Origin: a bacterium
GTDB taxonomy: Bacteria > Cyanobacteriota > Vampirovibrionia > Gastranaerophilales > Gastranaerophilaceae
Assembly (NCBI GenBank): GCA_017541465.1
Contig: JAFXYZ010000064.1
Span: forward strand, 1 to 64,000
Reading direction: 5' to 3'
Length of the DNA stretch: 64,000 nt
Shown here: positions 1 to 8,914 of the stretch, one piece after another
Layout of the letters: each line of letters opens with the position of its first letter
Numbering within the stretch: position 1 is the first letter of the stretch
The notes under the pieces: model-generated
The model's input: only the letters and a program-made list of their open reading frames with translations
Told to the model about the DNA's origin: nothing
The model's database searches: none
Program-made: the position numbers and the translations under genes

Positions 1-71
1 GGGATAAAAAACGACAAAGCATAACAAAAAGATTTTGTCTGAATAAGTGATTTTAATTTATCTTTAATCAT
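1..71 (-). CDS. Partial hypothetical protein, N-terminus only
   Basis: An open frame begins at an ATG at 71 and runs off the left edge (23 complete codons). A good Shine-Dalgarno (AAGGGG, at 77-82 on the plus strand) sits five bases before the start, and an extended -10 box lies at 92-100. The visible peptide starts with a short basic stretch and turns hydrophobic. It is divergent from the YcaO gene, so it marks the left border of that cluster. Nothing can be said about function. Confidence 0.5.
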   Translation of the reverse strand, partial: MIKDKLKSLIQTKSFCYALSFFI

Positions 72-91
72 TTTTTCCCCTTGTCGTTAAA

Positions 92-100
92 ATTATATCA
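92..100 (-). promoter_or_regulatory. Extended -10 promoter for the left-edge gene
   Basis: On the minus strand the sequence reads TGATATAAT, a perfect extended -10 element (TGn plus TATAAT). It is about 20 bases upstream of the ATG at 71 and leaves room for the AAGGGG ribosome site. It is back-to-back with the YcaO promoter. Confidence 0.5.
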
Positions 101-118
101 CAGGTGTGAAGATAAATC

Positions 119-148
119 TTGTAAATGATTACAAAAATGCTATATAAT
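119..148 (+). promoter_or_regulatory. Promoter of the YcaO/radical SAM cluster
   Basis: TTGTAA at 119-124 and TATAAT at 143-148 are separated by 18 bases. The -10 box ends only seven bases before the ATG at 156, so transcription should begin at or next to the start codon. No Shine-Dalgarno is present, which agrees with a leaderless message. Confidence 0.6.
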
Positions 149-155
149 AGCTGGC

Positions 156-1958
156 ATGGAATATTCAATTTATAAAGATACCACACCCATAGAGACCGTA
201 AACAAGATTAAATCTGTTTTAAAAGAGCTCTCTATAGATATTAATGAAAAAGAAATTACTCATAAGGAAAATGATGTAACGTCAGTCAGGCTGACGGTTA
301 AAGGAACACAAATCGGTACAAACGGAAAAGGCACAAACAGAGAAAATGCTCTAGCAAGCGGATACTCTGAGTTTATGGAAAGACTTCAGACAAACTATCT
401 CTTTTCCTTCAGAACAAAAGAAATTGATGAAGTTGAAGCTGATGTAAAATCTCTGCCTGACTATTTTGAATCTGTTTTAAAGAAAAAACTCAATAAAAAA
501 TTCCGTAAACTGATAATAATAAAAAATAAAATTAAACAAATTAAATCGGGCGAAAATTATGAAGTTTCAGAGGATGAGAGCAAGACGGAGTGCGTTAAAT
601 TTTATGCTCTAAATGCCAAAAAAGAAGTGCTTATTCCGATAAATGACCTTCGCTATATTCAGACAACTACGGGTTTAGCGGCAGGAAATACCTTTGAAGA
701 AGCCTCTGTTCAGGCACTTTCCGAGCTTTGCGAAAGATATTCCATGAAGCAGATTCTGACAAAAAAAATCCGCCTTCCCGAAGTTCCGCTTAAATATTAT
801 CAGGAAAGAACTTCTATTGTTGAGCTGGTTAAATTTATTGAATCTCAGGGCTACAGGGTTACAATAAAAGACGCAAGTCTGGGTACTAAACACAGAGGGA
901 AAATAAATATTAACCCTCCCGTTATCTGCACTCTCTTTGAGAGAAAAGATGCAGACGGAGAGGACTGTCAGCTTCGCTTTGGCTCACATCCATCGCTATT
1001 TGTTGCAATAGAGAGAACTCTGACAGAGTTTATGCAGGGGTATTCTCTTGAAGAGGAAAAGGAAAGAGAGTATGTTAAACTCTTCAGAGACCTTAAAACA
1101 AGCAGTATAAATGATAAACTCTCTGATTTCTTCCATTCGGTTGTTGTTTTTTCAAAACACAAAAAAGATTATTCCTTTTTGTTTGATAAAAAGTCTGATT
1201 ATGAGTTTGATGAAGCAACCTGGCTGATTGACCAAAAAAGCAGCAATAAAGAGATGTTAAAAAGATTATGCACAATAGGAAAAGAGGTTTATATCAGAAA
1301 CTATTCCTTCCTGGGCTTTCCTACGGTTAATATTTTTATCCCCGAATTAATCTGTTCAAGAGATTTAGATGAAAAATATCTTGATAATGAGATAAAAATA
1401 TCAGAGCTTGAGCTTGAAATTTTATCTGGTGAGGTTAAGTCTCATTCTGTCAAAGAACTTCTAAAAATCTTCGAATACGGGCTTTCTACGGTATATGAAT
1501 ATCACCTCAGCAGTGTTCCTCTTTGTTATCTTGCTTTTTTGTGCGCCGTTATGCTTAAAAATAATAAAAAAGCGCTTGAATACTATAAGCAAATAAAGGT
1601 CAATATTGATTTTAACAAGAAATACGGCGAAGAAAATATTTTAAAGAATAATATTTTAATTGAGTATTATGATTTATTATCAAAGTGGGGAAACGATAAA
1701 AAAATCTTTAACATTCTTTACGAAACTTTTGAAAAACAAATCAAAATGCACTATAATATAGATAAGGAGTATTTTGACAAAAAGGCTTTTGAGCGGTTAT
1801 TTATCAATACCCTTACAAGCCGAAAAATACTGAAATTATTAACCGATAATTCAAAAATCGGTAATAATTTTGATAAAAAAGAGCATATTGTAAACAATAT
1901 TGTTTTTATATATAATAAGAACAGATTATCGCACGATATTTTTGAAGGTAAAAATTAA
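156..1958 (+). CDS. ycaO: YcaO-type ATP-dependent cyclodehydratase/thioamidation-like enzyme
   Basis: A 600-residue protein of the YcaO superfamily, which activates amide backbones with ATP. Seen: a TNGKG block near residues 56-59, an S-E-x-x-E-R block at 71-76, a GLAAGNT block followed by SELCERY (about 172-195), and an E-R-T-L-T-E-x-x-Q block near 285-294. These match the acidic ATP/Mg-binding blocks of the family. The length and the helical, TPR-like C-terminal third resemble E. coli YcaO (586 residues), a protein linked to ribosomal protein S12 methylthiolation, rather than azoline-forming enzymes with a proline-rich tail. It heads the radical SAM cluster, and its stop codon abuts the next start. 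It could modify the small peptide at 2838-3014 or another protein; substrate unknown. Confidence 0.9.
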   Translation: MEYSIYKDTTPIETVNKIKSVLKELSIDINEKEITHKENDVTSVRLTVKGTQIGTNGKGTNRENALASGYSEFMERLQTNYLFSFRTKEIDEVEADVKSLPDYFESVLKKKLNKKFRKLIIIKNKIKQIKSGENYEVSEDESKTECVKFYALNAKKEVLIPINDLRYIQTTTGLAAGNTFEEASVQALSELCERYSMKQILTKKIRLPEVPLKYYQERTSIVELVKFIESQGYRVTIKDASLGTKHRGKININPPVICTLFERKDADGEDCQLRFGSHPSLFVAIERTLTEFMQGYSLEEEKEREYVKLFRDLKTSSINDKLSDFFHSVVVFSKHKKDYSFLFDKKSDYEFDEATWLIDQKSSNKEMLKRLCTIGKEVYIRNYSFLGFPTVNIFIPELICSRDLDEKYLDNEIKISELELEILSGEVKSHSVKELLKIFEYGLSTVYEYHLSSVPLCYLAFLCAVMLKNNKKALEYYKQIKVNIDFNKKYGEENILKNNILIEYYDLLSKWGNDKKIFNILYETFEKQIKMHYNIDKEYFDKKAFERLFINTLTSRKILKLLTDNSKIGNNFDKKEHIVNNIVFIYNKNRLSHDIFEGKN

Positions 1959-2822
1959 ATGGCATCATACAGATATAATTATAAATTTTTTGAAAACCTG
2001 CCTGAGGACATGTATTCAGCCTACCTCAGAAAGTTTTATAAGGAAATTATGGGCAAAAGGCTAAGTCTTGATAAACCCAAGGCTCTGAGTGAAAAAATCC
2101 AGTGGTTAAAGCTGTATGATAATACTCCTTTAAAAACACAACTGACGGATAAACTCGGTGTCAGAGAATATTGTGCAAAAAACCTTCCCGAAATTAAATT
2201 CGCCAAGGTTTATACTTGCGGAAATTCTTTTGAAGAGCTGAATTTCGACCTTTGCCCCGAGGAATTTGTCGTAAAATGTAATCATGCCTGCCGTGAGCAC
2301 GTTATTGTTAAAGAAAAGGCGCACTTTATAGAAAATTCCGATTTTCAGAAGGTCCACTGGAACAGACTTTTGGCTCAGAATTATGCGTTTAATTCATATT
2401 TTGAATTACAATATAAAGATATACAAAGAAAGATTTTTGTAGAGGAATATATCCCGAATACCGAACTCCAGCCTGGATATTTCGAGTACAGGGTTAACTG
2501 TTTTAATGGTGAACCTAAATATATAGAGTTATTTATTCAGGATAAAGTGGTATTTTATGATATAGAATGGAACAGAATGCCGATTGAATATAAATATCAT
2601 CAGGCGCTCGAAGAGGACAAGGTCCAGAAGCCCAAAAACCCAGAAAAGATGATAGAATATGCAAGAAAGCTTTCTAAAGACTTCAGATTTGTCAGAGTTG
2701 ATATGTATGAACACAATGATGATGTATATCTCTCTGAGATGACCTTCTCACCCTTCAGCGGTTTTATACAGTTCAAAGACCCTGAATATGACGAAAAATT
2801 CGGAAAAATGTTAACATTATAA
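1959..2822 (+). CDS. TupA-like ATP-grasp enzyme
   Basis: A 287-residue protein that starts immediately after the YcaO stop codon. The N-terminal pattern (Y-K-F-F, then PKALSEKIQWLKLYD, then a D-K-x-x-V-R-E-Y block) is characteristic of the TupA-like ATP-grasp family, named for the teichuronopeptide enzyme TupA. The middle carries the V-K-C-N-H and V-E-E-Y-I blocks that bind ATP, and the C-terminal VRVDMY...SEMTFSP block supplies metal ligands. Family members form amide bonds or modify surface polymers; here it probably ligates a carboxylate to an amine on a cluster product. The substrate is not visible. Confidence 0.85.
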   Translation: MASYRYNYKFFENLPEDMYSAYLRKFYKEIMGKRLSLDKPKALSEKIQWLKLYDNTPLKTQLTDKLGVREYCAKNLPEIKFAKVYTCGNSFEELNFDLCPEEFVVKCNHACREHVIVKEKAHFIENSDFQKVHWNRLLAQNYAFNSYFELQYKDIQRKIFVEEYIPNTELQPGYFEYRVNCFNGEPKYIELFIQDKVVFYDIEWNRMPIEYKYHQALEEDKVQKPKNPEKMIEYARKLSKDFRFVRVDMYEHNDDVYLSEMTFSPFSGFIQFKDPEYDEKFGKMLTL

Positions 2823-2837
2823 TAAAGGAGCACTCTT

Positions 2838-3014
2838 ATGTTTGAAAAAGCAGGCGAAATGATCAGCGATGCCTTAAACGACATGAAAATCTCAATGTAT
2901 GAAAATTCACATCCCGTTGATGAAAGCGAAAACTTTGATGACGATTTCTACAACTGGACTAACATTTCTACAACTTATTCGGATGCCGGAAAATACTATT
3001 TCACATATAAATAA
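2838..3014 (+). CDS. Small peptide, candidate precursor/substrate of the cluster
   Basis: A 58-codon open frame with a strong Shine-Dalgarno (AAGGAG at 2825-2830, seven bases before ATG), placed in the 201-base space between the ATP-grasp gene and the GT8 gene. The first half is amphipathic and acidic with four Met residues. The second half is rich in Asp, Asn, Ser, Thr and aromatics (F-Y-N-W-T-N, then T-Y-S-D, then K-Y-Y-F-T-Y-K at the end), with no Cys. It resembles no family I recognise. Its position among YcaO, ATP-grasp and radical SAM genes makes it the obvious candidate for a modified peptide; that role is inference. Confidence 0.75.
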   Translation: MFEKAGEMISDALNDMKISMYENSHPVDESENFDDDFYNWTNISTTYSDAGKYYFTYK

Positions 3015-3023
3015 CCAATAGTT

Positions 3024-4040
3024 ATGGATATTTGTTTTACCTTTGATAATCGATATTATCAATATATTTTCGTGCCTATAATATCTGTTATAGAAAATAA
3101 TCCCGGTCCGATTAATTTTCATCTTATTACCGATAAACTTTCAAAAAAAAATGAAAAATTAATAGAGGACTGGATTAGAAGCAAAGGTTCAAACGCTTTT
3201 ATTTATAAAACGGACAAAAAACAGTTTTCCGTCTGCCCTGTTAAAGGTGTTGATAATGACAGGCTTACGCGTGCGGCATATTTCCGAATAAATATTCCTC
3301 AGATTTTACCCAAAGAAATAAAAAAAGTTTTGTATTTAGATCCCGATGTGATGGTCTTAGGCTCTCTTTCGGGACTTTTTGAGCTGAATATTGATAACTG
3401 CCCGTTTGCGGTTGTGGAGGTTTTAAACAAGAGCTGTAATTCGGGTGTTATGCTTATGAACCTTGAATACTTCAGGCAACATAACCTCTCAGAGCGGCTT
3501 TTTGACTATATTGAGCATAATAAAGACAAGATAGAATACTACGACCAGGATGCTTTCAATAACCTAATCCACGGAAACTGGTATAAACTTCCTCCGAAAT
3601 ATAATGCGGGGGATATTCTTCTCTCTACTCTTTCCCACGTAAAAAATATGGGGCTTTTGCCCGTTTATTCCGATGAGGAAATAGAGGAGGCAAAGAAAAA
3701 CCCTGTCATTGTTCATTTTGCGGGCTCTTTTCATTATAAATTATGGTATGAAAATTCCATTCATTCAGGTCAGGAACGCTATTTGGCTTATAAAGAAAAA
3801 ACACCCATGAAGAATGCAAAATTAAAGACGAATTATATTCTTTATCTTATGAAGGGGCAGGATAAACCTTATGAATACGTGAAGGAAATCGTAAAAGCGC
3901 AAATTGATAAATTATCTTCTTCAGACGGTTTAAAAGGCTTTTTTGTCAAAAGTTTAAATTCTTCATCAAAAACAAGAAAATTTCTATATACCTTTATCTC
4001 TTATATGCTATATTTAAAGAAAAGGTATTCTGAGAAATGA
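3024..4040 (+). CDS. GT8-family glycosyltransferase
   Basis: A 338-residue retaining glycosyltransferase of the LgtC/glycogenin type. Seen: the N-terminal F-T-F-D-N nucleotide-binding start, R-A-A-Y-F-R, the metal-binding D-P-D-V motif near residue 108 (the family D-X-D), N-S-G-V-M-L-M-N, D-Q-D-A-F-N and the C-terminal V-H-F-A-G motif. It begins 9 bases after the small peptide and has no clear ribosome site, so translation may be coupled to it. The 3' end overlaps the next gene by ATGA. It would transfer a hexose to a surface glycan or to the cluster product. Confidence 0.88.
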   Translation: MDICFTFDNRYYQYIFVPIISVIENNPGPINFHLITDKLSKKNEKLIEDWIRSKGSNAFIYKTDKKQFSVCPVKGVDNDRLTRAAYFRINIPQILPKEIKKVLYLDPDVMVLGSLSGLFELNIDNCPFAVVEVLNKSCNSGVMLMNLEYFRQHNLSERLFDYIEHNKDKIEYYDQDAFNNLIHGNWYKLPPKYNAGDILLSTLSHVKNMGLLPVYSDEEIEEAKKNPVIVHFAGSFHYKLWYENSIHSGQERYLAYKEKTPMKNAKLKTNYILYLMKGQDKPYEYVKEIVKAQIDKLSSSDGLKGFFVKSLNSSSKTRKFLYTFISYMLYLKKRYSEK

Positions 4041-4939
4041 ATTTTTTTAACAGATTAAAAATAAAACCTCTTCAGCTAACCCTGGATATTAGCGGAGAAT
4101 GCAACGCAAAATGTCCGTTTTGCCTGAGACAGTCGGGGGAAAGTGTTCCTGAAGGGTTTATGAAAAAAGAGGTGTTTTATGAAGCTGTTGAGCAGGCAAA
4201 AAAGATTAAATCAATAAAGACCATTTCTCTTTCCGCCTATGGTGAAGCGCTTTTGCACCCTGATTTTGATGAGTTTGTCGATTATTTATCGGAATTAAAA
4301 TATAAAATTCTTGTCATAACAAATATGTCATTGGCGAATAAACACTACTCTTCTCTTTTAAAGACAGATTATCTTATGATGTCGATAGAGGGTTATGACA
4401 GAGAAACTTACGAAAAATACAGAAGAGGACTTGATTTTGCTCAGGTCGAACACAATATAATTCAGTTTGATAAAATGGTAAGGGAGTTAAGAGCAGAAAA
4501 AGAACATACCCCGAGCAGAATGATTAACTGTCTTATAACCAAAAAGACGGAGGCGGACAAATTTAACCGGCAGTGGAAACCCTACACCGATTTAATCACA
4601 ACAAATCTAATGGTAAGACCTATATCGTGGGATAACACTAAGGGACTGTTTTTTAAAGCAAATCATGAGTTTAAAGGGGAAATAATCGAAAAAGATGAGG
4701 GTGAAAAAAGGTTAATTTGCACTGAACCCTTCAGAACGATTGTCATGCATCCGAACGGAAGGCTGGCTCTTTGTTGTAATGATGCTAACTGTTCTCTTGA
4801 TTTTGGTGATTACAAAAATATTAAAAAAGCTTTCTTTGATAACAAAAACCTTAATAAAATTCGTAAAGAATTATTAGAAAATACCTGCAGTGTATGTAAG
4901 AATTGCACGACAAATATTATAATCAAGAAAGAACAGTAA
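4037..4939 (+). CDS. Radical SAM/SPASM-type enzyme
   Basis: A 300-residue radical SAM protein. The CX3CX2C cluster motif is C22, C26, C29, next to a D-I-S-G-E-C start strand, and an S-A-Y-G-E motif follows near residue 70. The C-terminal part holds a SPASM-like cysteine set (C-T-E-P-F, L-C-C-N-D, then C-S-V-C-K-N-C), able to bind auxiliary iron-sulfur clusters. SPASM proteins often modify peptides (sactipeptides, cyclophanes, PQQ-type) or mature enzymes. It overlaps the GT8 gene by four bases, so they are translated together. Confidence 0.88.
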   Translation: MNFFNRLKIKPLQLTLDISGECNAKCPFCLRQSGESVPEGFMKKEVFYEAVEQAKKIKSIKTISLSAYGEALLHPDFDEFVDYLSELKYKILVITNMSLANKHYSSLLKTDYLMMSIEGYDRETYEKYRRGLDFAQVEHNIIQFDKMVRELRAEKEHTPSRMINCLITKKTEADKFNRQWKPYTDLITTNLMVRPISWDNTKGLFFKANHEFKGEIIEKDEGEKRLICTEPFRTIVMHPNGRLALCCNDANCSLDFGDYKNIKKAFFDNKNLNKIRKELLENTCSVCKNCTTNIIIKKEQ

Positions 4940-4951
4940 GAGCAGTTTATA

Positions 4952-6802
4952 ATGTCCGAAAAAAAGCAAAAGTATTATTTTATATTTCCTCCGCTGACCT
5001 TAAACCAGTCTCCGATTATCGGTATCCCTGAATTAATAGGAATTTTGGAAAAGAACGGAATTGACTCTCAGATGGTCGAGTTAAACTCAAAATTCCATGA
5101 GCACTGTTTAAACAGGGAATTTTTCCGTAAATATAAAGAATTTCTTGATAAAATATATAACCAAAATGAAATCTTTCAGTATTCAGAGGAGCTTCAGGGG
5201 TATATAAAAAAATATAAGAGAAATTTTGAGCAGGTTTCAAAATTTGCTGATTACTACGGGGAAGAAATAGAATTTGCAAAAGAGATTTTAAAAAGTCCGA
5301 AACTCTTTTATAAACCTGTTTTATCTCAGTATGCGCTCACTATAATAGGGAGTGTGGGGAATTTTTACCTCTATTTTGCAAACCAGATGCTGAAGGAATT
5401 TTTTGCTAATCTCTTAAAATTCTATGACACAGGCAAAATGACTGATTTTGAAATACCTTTTGGGCGCATAAAAGATTTTCTGATGTCCGATTTATTTATT
5501 TTTAAAGATTTTCTTATGAAGGAGGCTGAGGAAATATGCGCGAAAAACCCCGATTGTGTTGGAGTGTCGATTAATGTCAACAGCCAGCTCTTTGCGGGGC
5601 TTGCAATTTGTCTTTATATAAAACAAATAAACAAAAATATTCACGTCAGTATCGGGGGTTCATTTTTCAGCACCTTCTATACAAACATTCTGAATTTATC
5701 GGAAATTTTTGAAGAATTCGCGGACAGTATTATATATGGAACGGGTGACAGTACTTCAGTAAAGCTCATGGAGGCTCTAAGGGGGCAGGCTGATTTCAGC
5801 GAAGTGCCTAATTTACTGTTTTCGAGAGATAACAGGCTTGTCGTAACCCCGCGCGATAACGGAATTAAACTCACCGAATATCCCCCTGAGAGTTTTTCGG
5901 GGTATAAAATGGAGGAGTATGATATTCCTGAAATAGTCCTTCCCGTAAGGACATCCGTTGCGTGCTACTGGGGAAAATGCAAATATTGTATATCAAAGCG
6001 GGACAGAAACTTTCAGATTAAAACCCCTAAGCAAATGTTTGATGAGATAAAATTATTATCAGAAAAATATAATACCAAATATTTTTATTTCTGGGATAAT
6101 TCTATGTCTCCTCATTTCTTTGGTGAGTTTGCCGATTTACTCATTAAAAATAAGCTCAAAATCAAATACAGTTGTTATGCCAGGTTTGAAAAACAGTTTA
6201 CTTATGAACTGCTTAAAAAAATAAAAAAATCAGGTTGTATGAAAATCAGCTGGGGACTGGATTCGGGCTCAGAAGAGATGCTTAAATACATAAACAAAGG
6301 AATAACGCTTCCTGTTTCGGAAGAAGTTCTAAAATACAGTGCAAAGGCAGGGATTATCAACCAGATTTATCTTATTTTCGGCTATCCTACGGAAAATGAC
6401 GGACACCTTGAACAGTCCTATAATTTTGTTGAACAAAATAAGAAATATATTGATAATATTATTATTTCCCATAAGGTTTTGTATTTTAAGGGCTCAAGTT
6501 TCTATGAAAGTGACAGAAATAATTGTCTTCCCGATACTGAGGTTACAGGCAGTGGATGTGATATAATAAATAAGAAAATAGAGAAGCTCTACAGGATAAA
6601 CTCAAAGTTTTATCAGGAGCTCGGCACTTATAACCTTTTATATTTCAATAAATTTAACAAGGCTATGCTGAATTTATATTCCTTATTTTTCTCTCTTGAT
6701 TTCGGGTTGAGCAGATATATAGGTAAACGGATAATAGAGCATTATAAAAACAGGTTTAAAAGAGAACGGAGAGCGAATGACCAATATTATTATCACATAT
6801 AA
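4952..6802 (+). CDS. Cobalamin-binding radical SAM enzyme, copy 1
   Basis: A 616-residue protein. The first ~300 residues include a Rossmann-like B12-binding region (FIFPPLTLNQSP at the start, then GVSINVNSQLFAGL and a V-S-I-G-G-S-F-F block). The radical SAM domain carries a CX4CX2C cluster motif (C338, C343, C346) in C-Y-W-G-K-C-K-Y-C, followed by F-Y-F-W-D-N and W-G-L-D-S-G-S blocks. Such enzymes do radical methylation or ring formation at unactivated carbons. The lack of the DXHXXG B12 motif suggests base-off binding without a His ligand. Paralogous to the gene at 8915. Its last 26 bases overlap the next gene. Confidence 0.87.
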   Translation: MSEKKQKYYFIFPPLTLNQSPIIGIPELIGILEKNGIDSQMVELNSKFHEHCLNREFFRKYKEFLDKIYNQNEIFQYSEELQGYIKKYKRNFEQVSKFADYYGEEIEFAKEILKSPKLFYKPVLSQYALTIIGSVGNFYLYFANQMLKEFFANLLKFYDTGKMTDFEIPFGRIKDFLMSDLFIFKDFLMKEAEEICAKNPDCVGVSINVNSQLFAGLAICLYIKQINKNIHVSIGGSFFSTFYTNILNLSEIFEEFADSIIYGTGDSTSVKLMEALRGQADFSEVPNLLFSRDNRLVVTPRDNGIKLTEYPPESFSGYKMEEYDIPEIVLPVRTSVACYWGKCKYCISKRDRNFQIKTPKQMFDEIKLLSEKYNTKYFYFWDNSMSPHFFGEFADLLIKNKLKIKYSCYARFEKQFTYELLKKIKKSGCMKISWGLDSGSEEMLKYINKGITLPVSEEVLKYSAKAGIINQIYLIFGYPTENDGHLEQSYNFVEQNKKYIDNIIISHKVLYFKGSSFYESDRNNCLPDTEVTGSGCDIINKKIEKLYRINSKFYQELGTYNLLYFNKFNKAMLNLYSLFFSLDFGLSRYIGKRIIEHYKNRFKRERRANDQYYYHI

Positions 6803-7790
6803 ATGCAATTTAAAGTGCTGTTACTGTTTTGCGAACGAATTTGTGAACAAGACTTCAAAGAACATCACTTTTGAGGATTTTATTAAAGCCTATTATTTTA
6901 TTCGCCGAAATGAAAGAGACAGAATAGGTATTATAGGCGGTGAGCCTACTCTTCACCCTGAGTTCGGTAGAATGATTGAATTCTTAAACGGGGAAAACAG
7001 AAAGCAAAAGTTCAAAATTCCTGTTCAGATTTATACAAACGGAATTGAAATAGATAAATATATCGGTATTTTAAAGAAGGGCAACTATCACCTTCTGATA
7101 AACTGCAATTCCCCTAAAGTTATCGGGGAAACCAGCTACAAAAAACTTCTCGATAACCTCAGGCTTATTGATAAAAATTTTAAGAAAAAGTATGTTGTCG
7201 GGATAAATTTGTTCTCTGAGACAATGGATTATGAATATATCTTTGAGATACTGAAGGAATTTAAATTAAAAACCCTGAGGTTTAGTCTTACCGTTCCAAA
7301 TCTCGCAGAGAAAAAGCATCTTTCAAGGGAAGAAGCCTTCGGGAAGAAGAAGGAATTTTTGTTTAAGGTCTTTGAAAAGTGCAGAGAAAACGGTATTTCG
7401 CCGTTCTATGACTGCAATATTTTCCTGAGCTGCCTCACTAACCCTGAGGATTTAAAATTCCTGAAAACCTTCAAAGAAAGATATAATCTGATAAAATATT
7501 CCTCCTGTAACCCGGTAATTGACATTTTGCCTGACCTGAAGGCAATAAGGTGCTTTGGAATGTCTGATTATATGAAGGTTTCCATTAACGATTTCAAAAA
7601 TACCGAGGAGCTCAGAAAGTTCTTTGAAGAAGAGATAGACCACTATGCGAAGAAAATACCGACTTTTGAAGAGTGCCGCGGGTGCGAAGAGATGATGCTC
7701 GGCAACTGTTACGGCGGATGTCTTGCGTATAAAGCGGACAGAATAGAAGAATATAAACAACATTGTAAGCAATTTTTTAATAAGGTGTAA
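6777..7790 (+). CDS. Radical SAM/SPASM enzyme
   Basis: A 337-residue radical SAM protein starting almost directly with its cluster motif: C10, C14, C17 (CNLKCCYC). A G-G-E-P SAM-contacting motif follows near residue 60. The C-terminal region has the cysteines expected of a SPASM domain (C-N-P-V-I-D, I-R-C-F, then C-R-G-C and G-N-C-Y-G-G-C with a final C). This arrangement is like peptide-modifying and anaerobic sulfatase-maturing enzymes. The short N-terminus argues against a RiPP-recognition domain. The start overlaps the upstream B12 enzyme by 26 bases. Confidence 0.88.
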   Translation: MTNIIITYKCNLKCCYCFANEFVNKTSKNITFEDFIKAYYFIRRNERDRIGIIGGEPTLHPEFGRMIEFLNGENRKQKFKIPVQIYTNGIEIDKYIGILKKGNYHLLINCNSPKVIGETSYKKLLDNLRLIDKNFKKKYVVGINLFSETMDYEYIFEILKEFKLKTLRFSLTVPNLAEKKHLSREEAFGKKKEFLFKVFEKCRENGISPFYDCNIFLSCLTNPEDLKFLKTFKERYNLIKYSSCNPVIDILPDLKAIRCFGMSDYMKVSINDFKNTEELRKFFEEEIDHYAKKIPTFEECRGCEEMMLGNCYGGCLAYKADRIEEYKQHCKQFFNKV

Positions 7791-7795
7791 GTAAT

Positions 7796-8887
7796 ATGTA
7801 TGAATTTTCAGTACCGTTTTTCAACGATATTAACACGATTGAGCAGATTATCAGAATTAATAAAACCTATGAAAAGGGGAATATAACCTCATTTTTCTTT
7901 GCGCTTCCCTTAAATGCAGAGGACAGGTCTACCTTTGAGCAGGTAAGAACTTTTGATAAATTTATTCCTGATTTCAAAAGTATTGAAGATACCATAAAAT
8001 ATTCTCAGGATAACAATATTAAATTTATCTATCTTCTCAATTCGCCGATTGGTTTTTCACCCCTGGCAAAATACAGAGATAAACAACAGGAAAATCTTTC
8101 CGGGTTGTTGGAAAAACTAAAAAAGGTCGGTTGTTATGATGTCAGAATAACAAATTATGATATTCTTAATTATGTAAGCAGAAACTTCCCTGAGTTTAAA
8201 ATTCATCTTTCGACTTCCACGGAATATACTATGCTTGAGCAATTCCGGAATGCAAAAAAATTATTCCCCTGTATAACGGAGTTTATCCCCAGTTATGAGG
8301 TGAATAAAAATTTTCATCTTCTGAAAAATTTAAGAAAATCAATGCCCGATACAGATGTTGAGCTTATAGCGGATGAAGGGTGTATAAACGGATGTCCTTT
8401 CAGAATACAGCATCCCGTAACTTTTACAATTCCTAATGTTTCGGAAGAGGAAGCCATGGAAATTCTGAAAGCGGCAAATCTGTATAGAGAATGCTATAAA
8501 ATTTCGGGGAATTATATTGAGTATTTGTGTAAAGCAAAAGTCATTTTTCCCTGGGAGGTTGATTATTACGGCAAAATAGACTGCAAAAAATTTAAGTTAG
8601 TCGGAAGAAACGTTGTCCATCCTGAGCTCCAGGTTCGCTATTATGATATGTATTTAAAGGGAATAGAAGAGCCAAAATCACTTGATAATGTGCCGATAAA
8701 ACTGTTTTTGCTCAGATACAGATATGCTTATTCCATTTTGGAGTACAAAGTTAAGGACATAAAAAAATATCTTCCCTCAATAAAATATTTTATAAAGCAC
8801 GGAAAAGAGTGCCATTATAAATGCGGGGTAGAGTGTACTTACTGCATGGATAAGGCAAAGAAAATCGAGCAGATTTTTAAGAAATAA
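7796..8887 (+). CDS. U32-family protein (UbiU/UbiV/YhbU-like)
   Basis: A 363-residue protein of the peptidase U32 family. The hallmark A-D-E-G-C-I-N-G-C-P-F-R segment near residues 191-203 is present, followed by H, and further cysteines occur in Y-L-C-K and D-C-K-K-F, giving the four-cysteine set that binds a 4Fe-4S cluster in UbiU, UbiV and relatives. The C-terminus adds C-G-V-E-C-T-Y-C, possibly another metal site. Known relatives do oxygen-independent hydroxylation or tRNA/rRNA modification rather than proteolysis. In this cluster it may act on the same substrate as the radical SAM enzymes. Ribosome site AAGGTG precedes the start. Confidence 0.85.
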   Translation: MYEFSVPFFNDINTIEQIIRINKTYEKGNITSFFFALPLNAEDRSTFEQVRTFDKFIPDFKSIEDTIKYSQDNNIKFIYLLNSPIGFSPLAKYRDKQQENLSGLLEKLKKVGCYDVRITNYDILNYVSRNFPEFKIHLSTSTEYTMLEQFRNAKKLFPCITEFIPSYEVNKNFHLLKNLRKSMPDTDVELIADEGCINGCPFRIQHPVTFTIPNVSEEEAMEILKAANLYRECYKISGNYIEYLCKAKVIFPWEVDYYGKIDCKKFKLVGRNVVHPELQVRYYDMYLKGIEEPKSLDNVPIKLFLLRYRYAYSILEYKVKDIKKYLPSIKYFIKHGKECHYKCGVECTYCMDKAKKIEQIFKK

Positions 8888-8914
8888 ATTAAGTTTTAAA
8901 GAATAAATAAGGTT

